Part shown: positions 41,136 through 49,436 of the stretch, one piece after another | How the letters are laid out: the number at the start of each line of letters is the position of its first letter | How positions within the stretch are numbered: position 1 is the first letter of the stretch | Assembly: GCF_013178945.1 (NCBI RefSeq) | Contig: NZ_JABFDM010000006.1 | Span: 248,001 to 312,000 of the forward strand | DNA length: 64,000 nt | Origin: Bradyrhizobium aeschynomenes | GTDB lineage: Bacteria > Pseudomonadota > Alphaproteobacteria > Rhizobiales > Xanthobacteraceae | Direction of reading: 5' to 3' | Notes under the pieces: generated by a model | Database searches by the model: none | What the model saw: the letters and a program-made list of their open reading frames with translations, nothing else | Told to the model about the DNA's origin: nothing | Made by a program: the position numbers and the translations under genes

Positions 41136-43451
41136 TCAGGCCTCCGCCGTCGCCGCGGGGCCGTCGGCCGGCGCAAGACTCGGCGCCTCCACGCGGAGCG
41201 CGGGCGTGCCGATCGCCTTCAGGATCGCCGCCACCATCGCCGGCTTGCGCAGCGGCTTGGCCAGGAAGTCGGTCATGCCCGCCTCGCGGCACTGCTTGAT
41301 GTCGTCGGGAAAGGCGTTCGCGGTGAGCGCGATGATCGGCAGCTCGGCGAGCCGGCCGCCCCTGGCGCGAATGGTCCGCGTCGCCGTGATGCCGTCCATC
41401 TCGGGCATGCGGACGTCCATCAGCACCAGGTCGAACTCCTGCTCGGAGGCCGCCTTCACCGCCTGCAGGCCGTCCGGCACGATGCATTTGTCGACACCGA
41501 ACTCCTGCAGCATCTTCGACACCACCATGCGGTTGGTGGCATCGTCCTCGGCGATCAGCACACGCAGCGGCCGGCCGAGCTGCTCGATCCGCGCCTTGAG
41601 ATCGCCGGCGCCGACCCGGTCGCCGCGCTGATCCGACACCTGCTTGTCGCTCCACGGCAGGGTCAGGCTGAAGCGGAAGGTCGAGCCCTCGCCCTGCACC
41701 GACGACACCGCGATCGACCCGCCCATCTGCTCGATGATGCGGCGGGAGATCGCCAGCCCGAGCCCGGTGCCGCCGAAGCGGCGGTTGATCGAGGCATCGG
41801 CCTGGGCAAAATCGGTGAACAGCTTGCCGACGCGGTCGGCGGGAATGCCGATGCCGGTGTCGGAGACGCGCCACTCGATCGTCGCCTTGTGGTCGTCGCG
41901 CGACCGGCACGCGACCGCGATGGTGACGCCGCCGCGCTCCGTGAACTTCACGGCGTTGGAGGCCAGGTTGATCAGCACCTGGCGGATGCGCGCGACGTCG
42001 CCCTTCAGCGCCGGCGGCAGCTTCGGATCGATGTCGGCATTGACCAGCAGGCTCTTCGATTTCGCGTTGACTCCCATAATCGCAGTGACCGCCTCGACCA
42101 GCACCGACGGCGAGAAATCAACGGTCTCGAACTCGAGCTTGCCGGCGTTGAGCTTCGACAGATCGAGAATGTCATTGAGGATGCGCTGCAGGTTGTCGCC
42201 GGACTCGCGGATGGTCATCACGGCATGGCGCTGCTCGTCATCGAGCTTGGTCTCCAGCAAGGTCGAGGCAAGGCCGAGCACGCCGTTCATCGGGGTGCGG
42301 ATCTCGTGACTCATCATCGCCAGGAAGTCGGATTTCGCCCTGCTCTCCGCCTCCGCCTGTTCGGCGCGCCAACGCTCGGTGACGTCGCGGCCGAAGCCGC
42401 GATAGCCGGCGAACTTGCCCTCATAATCGCGCGCCGGCCGTGCGGTCAGCGCCCAGCGGCGGCGCTCGCCGCCGGCGACCACGACATGGATCAGGATCTC
42501 CGGGATCGACAGCCGCTGCGCCATGCGGTCGGCGAAGGTCTTGAGCGTCGCGGTATCCGTCGGACACAGATATTTCAGCGTATCAATCAGTCGCTCGCCC
42601 TTGAGCTGGTCGAGCGGCAACTGAGCCACGTCGGCGAAACGTTGCGGCGCATCGATCAGGCGCCCCTCGGCGTCGGTCTGCCACAGCCAGCTCGCGGCAT
42701 TCTCCTGGAATTCCTTCAGCAGCAGCGAGATCGTCTCGTTCTGCCGCTCGTGCCGGATCTGCGCCTTCAGGTTCTCCAGGAACACGTTGCCGTGCGACAC
42801 CAGGTGGCGCACCATGAAGGACGTATAGAGTCCCAGGAACACCACCAGCACGAGAAAGGTCGTGCCGCCGCACAGGAACAGCGAGACGACCGAGCACAGC
42901 ATCAGGGTCCATGTGTAGGCAAGGCCCGCCCGTGGCACGCTCGACATCGCAAACGCACCGCCCGAGATCATCCCGGTCATCAGCGATCCGACGATGATCT
43001 GCAGATGCGGATCGACCTGCGGCATCACGATCAGCGGCAGCGAACCCCAGATGCTGGCGAGGAAGAACGCCTGCAGGGTCATGCGATTGATGGCGCGCTC
43101 CGATGCCTCCTGCGGCCGCGACTTGCGCGCACGCCACCAGCCGCGCAGCGCCAGGGCGCCGGCCACGCCGATCGCCGCGCCCCATGCGGTGAGGAAGAGA
43201 TTGGAGACGGTATTCCAGAACACGCCGAGAATGATCGCGGCATTGGCGAAGTTGATGCCGATCGTGACCGGCACGAGGCGCGCCACGGCATCGATCTGCC
43301 GCGCCCGGATGCGACGGCGATCGCGCTCCGTGAGAGCTTCGTCATCGAGACCTTCGATGGCGCCGAAGCCGCCGATCCAAAGGAAGAAAGCACCCAGCGG
43401 GCTGCCGCCGGCAGATCGCTTCGCGCTCGTGAGATCCCCAGGCCAATTCAT
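41136..43451 (-). CDS. Hybrid sensor histidine kinase/response regulator
   Basis: A 771-residue membrane kinase. About four to six membrane segments occupy residues 50-200 (VPVTIGINFANAAIILGVFW; AYTWTLMLCSVVSLFLCGG). Then follow a PAS domain (about 240-355, SWLWQTDAEGRLIDAPQRF), the HisKA domain with phospho-His in FLAMMSHEIRTPMNGV, the HATPase domain (DTGIGIP, GGTGLGLAI), and a C-terminal receiver with phospho-Asp in LVLMDVRMPEMDG. The start is uncertain: ATG 43451 has AAGGA about 12 bases upstream; ATG 43487 adds twelve residues. It has no output domain and no adjacent response regulator. Confidence 0.88.
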   Translation of the reverse strand: MNWPGDLTSAKRSAGGSPLGAFFLWIGGFGAIEGLDDEALTERDRRRIRARQIDAVARLVPVTIGINFANAAIILGVFWNTVSNLFLTAWGAAIGVAGALALRGWWRARKSRPQEASERAINRMTLQAFFLASIWGSLPLIVMPQVDPHLQIIVGSLMTGMISGGAFAMSSVPRAGLAYTWTLMLCSVVSLFLCGGTTFLVLVVFLGLYTSFMVRHLVSHGNVFLENLKAQIRHERQNETISLLLKEFQENAASWLWQTDAEGRLIDAPQRFADVAQLPLDQLKGERLIDTLKYLCPTDTATLKTFADRMAQRLSIPEILIHVVVAGGERRRWALTARPARDYEGKFAGYRGFGRDVTERWRAEQAEAESRAKSDFLAMMSHEIRTPMNGVLGLASTLLETKLDDEQRHAVMTIRESGDNLQRILNDILDLSKLNAGKLEFETVDFSPSVLVEAVTAIMGVNAKSKSLLVNADIDPKLPPALKGDVARIRQVLINLASNAVKFTERGGVTIAVACRSRDDHKATIEWRVSDTGIGIPADRVGKLFTDFAQADASINRRFGGTGLGLAISRRIIEQMGGSIAVSSVQGEGSTFRFSLTLPWSDKQVSDQRGDRVGAGDLKARIEQLGRPLRVLIAEDDATNRMVVSKMLQEFGVDKCIVPDGLQAVKAASEQEFDLVLMDVRMPEMDGITATRTIRARGGRLAELPIIALTANAFPDDIKQCREAGMTDFLAKPLRKPAMVAAILKAIGTPALRVEAPSLAPADGPAATAEA

Positions 43452-43631
43452 GAGGGCGCAGTACTTTCCTTGTGATCCCCTTGCCATGCCTGATCGGCTG
43501 CTTCAGCCACGTTAATTGTCCCGCCCGTAGAATTACGGAACTATGACTTTCGCCGCGAAATCGCGGCGTCCGCCGGTCATTTTCGACGGAGCTGGCAGTT
43601 CTGGAACGCGGCGCGTCGTTCTCGCGGCATG

Positions 43632-44020
43632 ATCTGCCCGAGCCTTGCATCTGGTTTTCACCCTCTCGGAACCGAGGGCGCAGGGAATGCCGGGTGCTGG
43701 CCGCAACCCATGGCCCGCCTGCAGAAAAAAAGCAGGCGGCAGTCACCACAGGTCCAGCCGGTCAACCGGCATTCCCTGCGCGATGGCCTTACGCCTTATA
43801 CGCACTCTCCCCGGGGACCGGCTGTCTTGCCCCCGTGACCGGCGGATCATCGTCACCACCGGCGTGGCCTCAGCGTCGGGAGGCCAGGACCATGCGATTT
43901 CGGCGTGCGCCGGAGCCGTTCGTCCGCACGGCATCAGCCATGCTGCAGCTCCAAGCGCCCATCGCATCCCGCCCCGCGTGTCGTGACGATCGCGATACGC
44001 CCCTCGTGCCGGGGCGGGAC
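43632..44020 (-). repeat. Dispersed structured non-coding repeat, copy 2 (inverted)
   Basis: An inverted relative of the element at 5938-6338. Outer arms 43678-43693 and 43766-43781, and inner arms CCGCCTGC (43715-43722) and GCAGGCGG (43732-43739), form the same long hairpin. The outer stem has a paired base change relative to copy 1. Further matches: GTGCGTATAAGGCGTAA (reverse strand) and CCTCCCGACGCTGAGG. Small open frames in it are not genes. Confidence 0.75.
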
Positions 44021-44234
44021 GGCCTGAATGAAGCACGATTTCTGATAAAAAGAAACACCAAAATGTCCCGCCGCGCCACTGGTCGGACCGATCAGCTTGA
44101 CGGGATTGCTAAAATTAGTTCCTGCGCGCAGAGGATTTTAGCCCCCCTCGCCCCGGTTTGACGCGAACAAACAAGTCTCACCGCGCACATTGATTTGCCC
44201 GACGGCCGCGAGCGGCGCGCAAGTTTGGCAACGA
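44021..44234. other. Intergenic remainder between repeat and amidohydrolase gene
   Basis: About 210 bases. It contains an imperfect inverted repeat with arms CTAAAAT and ATTTTAG (44109-44141) and the phrase GATTTGCCCGACGG (near 44192) also seen near 5774, so this may be the outer part of the repeat family. No gene is supported. Confidence 0.4.
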
Positions 44235-45050
44235 TCAGAGCTTGAATACCCGCGCGGCATTACCGCCGAGAAACAGCTCGCGCGCCTCGGCATCGAGCCC
44301 GAGTTCCTCGAGCCCTTCGAGCGCCTTGGCCGGCGTGATCATCGGATAGTTCGTACCGAACAGCACCTTCCGCCGGCCGTTCGTCTTCATGTACTGCACG
44401 ATCTCCGGCGGATAGCGCTTCACCGTGTAGGCGGACGTGTCGATGTAGACGTTCGCGTGCTTGGTCGCGACCGCGATCATCTCCTGCGTCCAGGGATAGC
44501 CGATGTGGCCGGCGACGATAACCAGTTCGGGGAAGTCCAGCGCCACCTCGTCGATATAGGGAATCGGCCGCCCCGTCTCCGACGGTCGCAACGGCCCGGT
44601 GTGGCCGACCTGCGTGCAGAAGGGCACGCCGAGCTCGACGCATTCGGCGAACAGCGGATAGAACCGCCGGTCGGTCGGCGGCACGCCCCACAGCCATGGC
44701 AGCACTCGCAGGCCCTTGAAGCCGAGGTTGCGGACCGCGCGTCTGAGCTCGCGCACCGCTTCCATCGGGCGAGCGAGATCCGCGCTGGCGACGCCAACGA
44801 TGCGGCCGGGATGGCTGCTCGCCACCTCCGCAACCTCGTCGTTGGAGATCATCCAGCCGTGTGGCGCGCACCACGCCGATGCGAGGCTCACGGACACCCC
44901 GCCCTCATCCATCGCGGCGATCGTCATGTCCGGGGTGATGACGTCCGGGCGCGGCGTCTTGGCCGTCCAGCGCCGGAGCGAGGTAAACATCGGATCGGCC
45001 GAGTGGCGCGGGGTTGGATGCTGCATCCAGGCATCGACGATCCGTGACAT
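44235..45050 (-). CDS. Amidohydrolase family protein (amidohydrolase_2)
   Basis: A 271-residue TIM-barrel metal hydrolase/decarboxylase of the amidohydrolase_2 group. Typical phrases: MTIAAMDEGGVSVSLASAW, GFKGLRVLPWLWG, LGVPFCTQVGHTG (metal His), VIVAGHIGYPW (metal His) and VLFGTNYPM, with Asn in place of the frequent Asp of the SDYP phrase. The canonical N-terminal HxH is not evident (DAWMQHP in its place). Members act on aromatic or cyclic acids. The gene is divergent from a TetR regulator across a double palindrome, so its expression is probably controlled by that protein. Confidence 0.82.
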   Translation of the reverse strand: MSRIVDAWMQHPTPRHSADPMFTSLRRWTAKTPRPDVITPDMTIAAMDEGGVSVSLASAWCAPHGWMISNDEVAEVASSHPGRIVGVASADLARPMEAVRELRRAVRNLGFKGLRVLPWLWGVPPTDRRFYPLFAECVELGVPFCTQVGHTGPLRPSETGRPIPYIDEVALDFPELVIVAGHIGYPWTQEMIAVATKHANVYIDTSAYTVKRYPPEIVQYMKTNGRRKVLFGTNYPMITPAKALEGLEELGLDAEARELFLGGNAARVFKL

Positions 45051-45075
45051 CAGCGCATCCCCCCGAAAATACGAT

Positions 45076-45103
45076 TAGAGTTTTACTCTAGAGTTTTACT
45101 CTA
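45076..45103. promoter_or_regulatory. Double palindromic operator between amidohydrolase and tetR
   Basis: Two overlapping copies of the 15-base palindrome TAGAGTTTTACTCTA (45076-45090 and 45089-45103, sharing two bases). It lies in the divergent promoter gap, 26 bases from the amidohydrolase start and 62 from the tetR start. Such repeats are typical binding sites of TetR-family dimers. The regulator assignment is inferred from position. Confidence 0.7.
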
Positions 45104-45164
45104 CGTACGGGTCGGCTATGTTGTCAAACTTCAAGCGCGCTGACGGCGGAGGAGACGGACGCGG

Positions 45165-45761
45165 ATGACGCGAAAGACCAGCCGGGCGCGCATCATCGAT
45201 GCGGCGCTGGCGGAGTTCGACCAGAGTGGATACGAGGCAGCCACGGTCGCGGCCATCTGCGATCGCGCCGGCGTCTCCAATGGAAGCTTCTTCCATGCCT
45301 TTCCGTCGAAGGATGCGGTTGCCGGCGCCGTGTTCCTGTCGGCGCTCGACGCCTATCATGACGCGCTGGTCGGCGCGGTTGCGGGAGATCTCTCGGCGCG
45401 CGACGGGGTCGCGGCGCTGGTGACGGCGCATATGCGCTGGGTCCTCGACCATCGCGCACCAGCACGCTTCATGTTCGTTCACGCGCCGAGCGCCCACACG
45501 GCGGCGATCCGCGACGTGCAGGCATCCAGCAATGAGCAGTTCCGCGCTGGCCTCGCCCGCTGGTACGAGCCGAACCAGGCGCGCGGCACGCTCGCCACAC
45601 TGTCCCCGGAAGTCCTGATCAGCCAGATCATCGGGCCGGCCCAGATGTTCTGCAGGGCCTGGCTGGCCGGCCGCAGCCGGGGCAAGCCGGACGTCCATCT
45701 GCCGGACCTGATCGCCTGCGCCGTTCGCGCCGTCGTGACCGGCGCGGCGAGGAGCGATTGA
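45165..45761 (+). CDS. TetR/AcrR-family transcriptional regulator
   Basis: A 198-residue repressor-type protein. The N-terminal helix-turn-helix is SRARIIDAALAEFDQSGYEAATVAAICDRAGVSNGSFFHAFPSKDAV (about 5-52). The rest is the all-helical ligand-binding/dimer domain. It is divergent from the amidohydrolase gene and probably controls both through the double palindrome at 45076-45103. The ligand is unknown. Confidence 0.9.
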   Translation: MTRKTSRARIIDAALAEFDQSGYEAATVAAICDRAGVSNGSFFHAFPSKDAVAGAVFLSALDAYHDALVGAVAGDLSARDGVAALVTAHMRWVLDHRAPARFMFVHAPSAHTAAIRDVQASSNEQFRAGLARWYEPNQARGTLATLSPEVLISQIIGPAQMFCRAWLAGRSRGKPDVHLPDLIACAVRAVVTGAARSD

Positions 45762-45764
45762 GCG

Positions 45765-46505
45765 TCAGAGCACGGCGCCCGAGGCATAAGCGCTCGCCCA
45801 CTGCGGAAAGCCGTTCTCGGCGGCGCGCGCCGCGGCGCGATCCCAGTCGTAGGTGAGCGCGAACAGCTCCGCCTGCCAATGTCCGCGCCGCTCCGTCAGC
45901 ACGGCATAGCGCGCGTGCGGCGAGCGATATTCGAGCTGGGCAGCGACGGGGATGTCGCCGAATACAGGGCAGCCGACGCTGCCGGGATTGATGACCAGGG
46001 GTCCGCGGGGCACCTGCACCACCGCCTGGCGATGGCTGTGGCCACACAGCACGAGCGTGGCGCCGCCGAGATTGACGAGACGCGCGGCCAGCACGTCGCG
46101 ACGCGCTGCCACGTAACGGCCGTCGTCGAGCATCTCTTCGAGCAGGCAGGTGCTGTCGTCGTCCGGCGTGCCGTGCACGGCAAGAATGCCCTGCTCCAGC
46201 GCGATCCGCGCCGGCAAGGCATGCAACTGGCGTCGCTGCTCAGGCGTGACCGCCGCCCGCGCGAAGCGGCCGGCCGGCGACAGCTTCTCCTCCGGCCATT
46301 CCTCGATCCAGCGGTCATGATTGCCGCGCACCGTCGGCAGCGCCAGCGACTGCAGCAGCTCGAAGGTTTCCTGCGGCCATAGCGGGCTCGTGACGCAGTC
46401 GCCGAGATTGACGGTGGCATCGACGCTGCGGGTCGCGATGTCGGCGAGCAAGGCCTCCAGTGCCGGAAGATTGCCATGCACATCGGAAATCACGGCCAGT
46501 CGCAT
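45765..46505 (-). CDS. Metallophosphoesterase (YfcE/calcineurin-like)
   Basis: A 246-residue phosphoesterase. Metal and catalytic motifs: AVISDVHGNLPAL (D-x-H), VNLGDCV (GD), VRGNHDRWI (GNHD), LVLCGHSHRQAV (GHSH) and a GSVG phrase near the end of the fold. The start at 46505 precedes MRLAVISDVHGN directly; a longer form adds seven residues. The 3' end lies next to the tetR stop (convergent, 3 bases). Substrate unknown. Confidence 0.85.
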   Translation of the reverse strand: MRLAVISDVHGNLPALEALLADIATRSVDATVNLGDCVTSPLWPQETFELLQSLALPTVRGNHDRWIEEWPEEKLSPAGRFARAAVTPEQRRQLHALPARIALEQGILAVHGTPDDDSTCLLEEMLDDGRYVAARRDVLAARLVNLGGATLVLCGHSHRQAVVQVPRGPLVINPGSVGCPVFGDIPVAAQLEYRSPHARYAVLTERRGHWQAELFALTYDWDRAAARAAENGFPQWASAYASGAVL

Positions 46506-46565
46506 TGTCGTTTCCTCGCGTCGCAATTCGTAGTGATTACTTGAGACAGAGCCATAGCATGATCG

Positions 46566-46638
46566 TCATTGCGAGCGAAGCGAAGCAATCCAGGGCGACG
46601 CGAAGATTCTCGACGGCTTCGCTCGCTCGCAATGACGG
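46566..46638. repeat. Inverted repeat, CGTCATTGCGAGCG type
   Basis: CGTCATTGCGAGCGAAGCG at the left and its near reverse complement CGCTCGCTCGCAATGACGG at the right, with about 30 bases between. This arrangement is common in rhizobial intergenic DNA. It abuts the next repeat. Confidence 0.6.
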
Positions 46639-46643
46639 CGCAA

Positions 46644-46752
46644 ACGTAGGGTGGGCAAAGCGTCGCCGAAGGCGGCGCGTGCCCACCGTCTTTCGCCCGG
46701 CAACGCCTTGAACGGTGGGCACGCCGCTTGCGCGGCTTTGCCCACCCTACGT
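46644..46752. repeat. Inverted repeat, CGTAGGGTGGGCAAAGC type
   Basis: Outer arms ACGTAGGGTGGGCAAAGC and GCTTTGCCCACCCTACGT are perfect; inner arms CGTGCCCACCGT and ACGGTGGGCACG are also perfect. Relatives lie at about 48306-48428. The pair sits between the metallophosphoesterase and a membrane protein gene. Confidence 0.65.
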
Positions 46753-46778
46753 ATTGCCCCTCGCCCGCAAGGGCGGCG

Positions 46779-47414
46779 TCACACACTGGTCGCCGGAGTA
46801 TAGCGCAGCAGCAGCCGGTGCGTCGGATAGAAGATCACGAGCGGCAAGCCGATCAGCAGCAGTGCGAACCACGCCGCGCCCGGCATGTAGCTCTGCGCCG
46901 ACATATCGCTCAGCCCGTAGACGTAATTGATGTTGACGGGAAGATTGCCCGCGGCAGGCGGCGGCGGCATCAGGAAGTAGCACACCGACAGCAGCGCCCA
47001 GGCCGCCACGGTCCAGACCGCGAAGGCGCGACGGTCATAGCCGAGCCGCCACACCAGCCAGGCGAGCACGAAAGGCAGCCAGAAGTGGAAGAACGACAGG
47101 CTGCGGGTGAACAGCGGCAGCTTGGCGTCGAACATGTAGGCGGTCATGCCGGTGATCGGCAGGCCCGCGGCGGTGCCGAGGAAATCGACCACCCACAGCG
47201 CCTGCGGCAGCAGGATGCCCACAGCCGGCGCCGACGCCAGTAATGGGCTCTCCAGCCAGACCGCGGCCAGCGTGGTCAGCAGCGCGACGTCGCAGAAATA
47301 GAGGAAGTTGGTCGGGCCATAGGCCGTCAGATAGGTCGGCACCAGCACCGCGCAGAAGGCGGTGTAGGCGAGCTTGAACCACAGCGGAATGCCCGGCTTC
47401 GCAACATTGTCCAT
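46779..47414 (-). CDS. Integral membrane protein of unknown function
   Basis: A 211-residue membrane protein with six to seven hydrophobic segments (KLAYTAFCAVLVPTYLTAY; LASAPAVGILLPQALWVVDFLG; FFHFWLPFVLAWLVW; VWTVAAWALLSVCYFLMPPPP; WFALLLIGLPLVIFYPTHRLLL). The phrase NINYVYGLSD between the last two is distinctive. I do not recognise a family. It has no partner gene. Confidence 0.72.
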   Translation of the reverse strand: MDNVAKPGIPLWFKLAYTAFCAVLVPTYLTAYGPTNFLYFCDVALLTTLAAVWLESPLLASAPAVGILLPQALWVVDFLGTAAGLPITGMTAYMFDAKLPLFTRSLSFFHFWLPFVLAWLVWRLGYDRRAFAVWTVAAWALLSVCYFLMPPPPAAGNLPVNINYVYGLSDMSAQSYMPGAAWFALLLIGLPLVIFYPTHRLLLRYTPATSV

Positions 47415-47630
47415 CGATTCCCTGCCCCTGCAATATCAATGCTTCGCAATCGCGCGCAGATTGTGGGAGGAGAAGCCGTCGCGTCAATTCGAACTGCCGG
47501 CGTTTTCATGCTCAGCGTTAATGAGGCTTTGACCGAAGCACCGCACGCGCCGTTGAAGCGGATCCTCCGAGCATCTATCATGCAAGCCGCGTTCGATGAG
47601 GCCTGCTCGCACAGGCAGGGAGACCCGGGC

Positions 47631-47951
47631 ATGGCAGCTGCATTTGCCGACCCCGCTGCTTTCACGGTCACGCTGCTGGGCCTGTTCCTGCTGTTTCCGC
47701 TCGGCCTTGGCGTCTATTGGCTCTTCAACAAGCAAGCCAGACTGCGCGATATCGCTGAGCTGCGAATTCGGATGGCTCAGCTCGCTCCCAACGATCCCGA
47801 ATATGGCTCGGTGCGCGCGCTCTACACGTCGATGGTGATCGATGCCGAGCGCTGGCGCTTTTTTCATGCCGATGCCCCGTCGCGCGGTGATAGCGGTAGT
47901 GATCATCACGTCGGCAGCGATTCTGCTGCCGGAGGCAGCGACCATCACTGA
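47631..47951 (+). CDS. Small single-span membrane protein with Ser/Gly/Asp/His tail
   Basis: A 106-residue protein starting MAAAFADPAAFTVTLLGLFLLFPLGLGVYWLF (one membrane segment, about 11-32), followed by a helical soluble part (RLRDIAELRIRMAQLAPNDPEYGSVRALYTSM) and a C-terminal tail rich in Ser, Gly, Asp and His ending GGSDHH. ATG 47631 has GGGAGA at 8 bases; in-frame ATGs at 47508 and 47580 lack a ribosome site. The His pairs may bind metal. Not recognised. Confidence 0.6.
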   Translation: MAAAFADPAAFTVTLLGLFLLFPLGLGVYWLFNKQARLRDIAELRIRMAQLAPNDPEYGSVRALYTSMVIDAERWRFFHADAPSRGDSGSDHHVGSDSAAGGSDHH

Positions 47952-48104
47952 TCGATCGTCGGTCTCAACATGCCGTCCGCGAGATGGGCAACGCGAGCGC
48001 AGTTGGCGATCGCGTGCTCACCATCTTGCGCCACGCCAGTCGCGGTGGGCACGGCGCTCGCGACGCGCAGGCATCGCTTGATAGCTCGAGCGGTGTCAGT
48101 GAAT
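47952..48104. other. Intergenic DNA with fragments of palindromic repeats
   Basis: About 150 bases without a gene. A block CGGTGGGCACGGCGCTCGCG (about 48048) recurs near 48371, so it is a fragment of the repeat family. Confidence 0.4.
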
Positions 48105-48265
48105 GCGCCCTCTCCCCTTGTGGGAGAGGGCATGTCGGAAAGCACCGCGAACTCGGTCGGGTGAGGGGTCTCTCTCAACAGGCATCGCTCGCGGAGAAAT
48201 GCCCCTCACCCAACCGCGTCTGCGGATACGCCGTACATGCCCTCTCCCACAAGGGGAGAGGGCGC
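48105..48265. repeat. Inverted repeat with 30-base perfect arms
   Basis: Arms 48105-48134 and 48236-48265 are exact reverse complements. Each arm is itself palindromic (CCCTCTCCC-CTTGT-GGGAGAGGG). Between them lie further inverted blocks (GGTGAGGGG and CCCCTCACC). Same family as 4294-4321. Confidence 0.7.
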
Positions 48266-48305
48266 TGTATCGCACAGCGCGCGGCGTGGCCGATGAGTTA
48301 GTTCG

Positions 48306-48428
48306 CAGGGTGGGCAAAGCGAGCGCCGCAGGCGAACGCGTGGCCCACCATCGGTGTCCGCGTAAGACGCCGGTGGGCACGGCGCTCGCGACGCTGGCGC
48401 GTCGCTGCGCCCTTTGCCCACTCTACGG
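48306..48428. repeat. Degenerate inverted repeat, GGGTGGGCAAAGC type
   Basis: Starts GGGTGGGCAAAGCGAGCG and ends CGCCCTTTGCCCACTCTACG, with an internal GTGGCCCACC and GGTGGGCACG pair. A diverged relative of the element at 46644-46752. It reaches the 3' end of the lysR gene. Confidence 0.55.
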
Positions 48429-48433
48429 TTCCC

Positions 48434-49339
48434 TCACTGCAGCGCAGTCATCGCGAACACATCCGCGCGCTCGATGATGAGGTCGCGAAACAATCGCGCC
48501 CGATGGGACATCCATTGCGGGTCGGGATAGACGACGTGCAGCGGCAGCGAGGGGACGTCGTAGTCGGGCAGCAGATGGATGAGTTTGCCGGATGCAATGT
48601 GAGCCACCGCGCACCAGTCCGGCAGCACGGCGGCGCCGAGACCCTCCAGCGTGGCCAGGGTCATGATGTCGGCGTCGTCGCAGGTCAGCGACGGCGTGAT
48701 GCCGACGACGTGGCGGCCGGTCTCGGACTCGAAGCTCCATTCGTTCTTCGGCGACAGCCGCGAATAGGTGACGCAGGGCAGCTGGCGCAGATCGTTCGGC
48801 AGTCGCGGTACGCGGTGCCGTGTCAGCAGCGCGGGTGCCGCGACCAGCAGCCGCTTCACGGTGCCGACGCGGCGCGCGACCAGCGAGCTGGAGCTGAGCA
48901 CGCCGATGCGGATGGCGAGCTCCGTGCCGGTCTCGACGAGGTCGACGAACTGTTCGGTGAAGCGGATGTCGAGCCGCACCTCGGGATAGCGGCGGCCGTA
49001 TTCGGCGAAGATGTCGCTGAAGAAATAGCGGCCGAACGAGGTCGGCACCGTCATCCGCAAGGTGCCGGAGGGCGCCCCGACCCGTTTCGGCGACGGCACG
49101 CCGGCGCTCTCGAACAAAGTGACGATGTCCTTGGCGAGCTTCAGGACCCGGTCGGCATCGGGCGTGGGACGCAACTTGCGCGTGGTGCGGACGAACAGCC
49201 GGCAGCCGAACTGCTCCTCCAGCAGCGCGATGCGCTTGGTGATCGCGGGCTGGCCCAGGCCGAGATCGGCCGCGGCTTGGGTGAAGCTGCCGGCCTCCAT
49301 GACCCGGATGAAGGTCTGCAGCGCGTCGATCCGGTCCAT
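48434..49339 (-). CDS. LysR-family transcriptional regulator
   Basis: A 301-residue regulator. Winged helix-turn-helix: MDRIDALQTFIRVMEAGSFTQAAADLGLGQPAITKRIALLEEQFGCRLFVRT (1-52). The substrate-binding domain (about 90-295) has the periplasmic-binding-protein fold. The start at 49339 has GGAGAGG at 6 bases. It is divergent from the styrene/indole-type monooxygenase pair and is the likely regulator of that pair. Confidence 0.9.
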   Translation of the reverse strand: MDRIDALQTFIRVMEAGSFTQAAADLGLGQPAITKRIALLEEQFGCRLFVRTTRKLRPTPDADRVLKLAKDIVTLFESAGVPSPKRVGAPSGTLRMTVPTSFGRYFFSDIFAEYGRRYPEVRLDIRFTEQFVDLVETGTELAIRIGVLSSSSLVARRVGTVKRLLVAAPALLTRHRVPRLPNDLRQLPCVTYSRLSPKNEWSFESETGRHVVGITPSLTCDDADIMTLATLEGLGAAVLPDWCAVAHIASGKLIHLLPDYDVPSLPLHVVYPDPQWMSHRARLFRDLIIERADVFAMTALQ

Positions 49340-49350
49340 CCATTCCTCTC

Positions 49351-49385
49351 CGGAATGAGTTTTATTCTCGTCATTCCGTATACGG
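49351..49385. promoter_or_regulatory. Candidate LysR-type binding region
   Basis: CGGAATGA (49351-49358) and TCATTCCG (49371-49378) are perfect inverted arms 12 bases apart, spanning two helical turns, in the divergent promoter gap. Next to it lies the palindrome CCGTATACGG (49376-49385). Assignment to the LysR protein is inferred from position. Confidence 0.5.
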
Positions 49386-49436
49386 CATTGGGAGGACTGG
49401 TCTAGCCTCTCAAAAAAATCAAACGGAGGGAGACCC

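Noticed and set aside
43629..44161. Several small plus- and minus-strand frames in the 43.6-44.1 kb repeat
   Set aside because: They lie in a structured repeat that also occurs at 6 kb, where the frames are not preserved.
46460..46786. Short frames between the metallophosphoesterase and membrane protein genes
   Set aside because: They are formed by palindromic repeats and have no ribosome site.
46566..48428. Spaced repeats as a possible CRISPR array
   Set aside because: The repeats are inverted pairs of different families, not regularly spaced direct repeats, and no cas genes are present.
48096..48477. Short frames of 70-125 codons in both directions
   Set aside because: They are made of inverted repeats; their products repeat phrases such as SPLVGEG that come from the CCCTCTCCC element.
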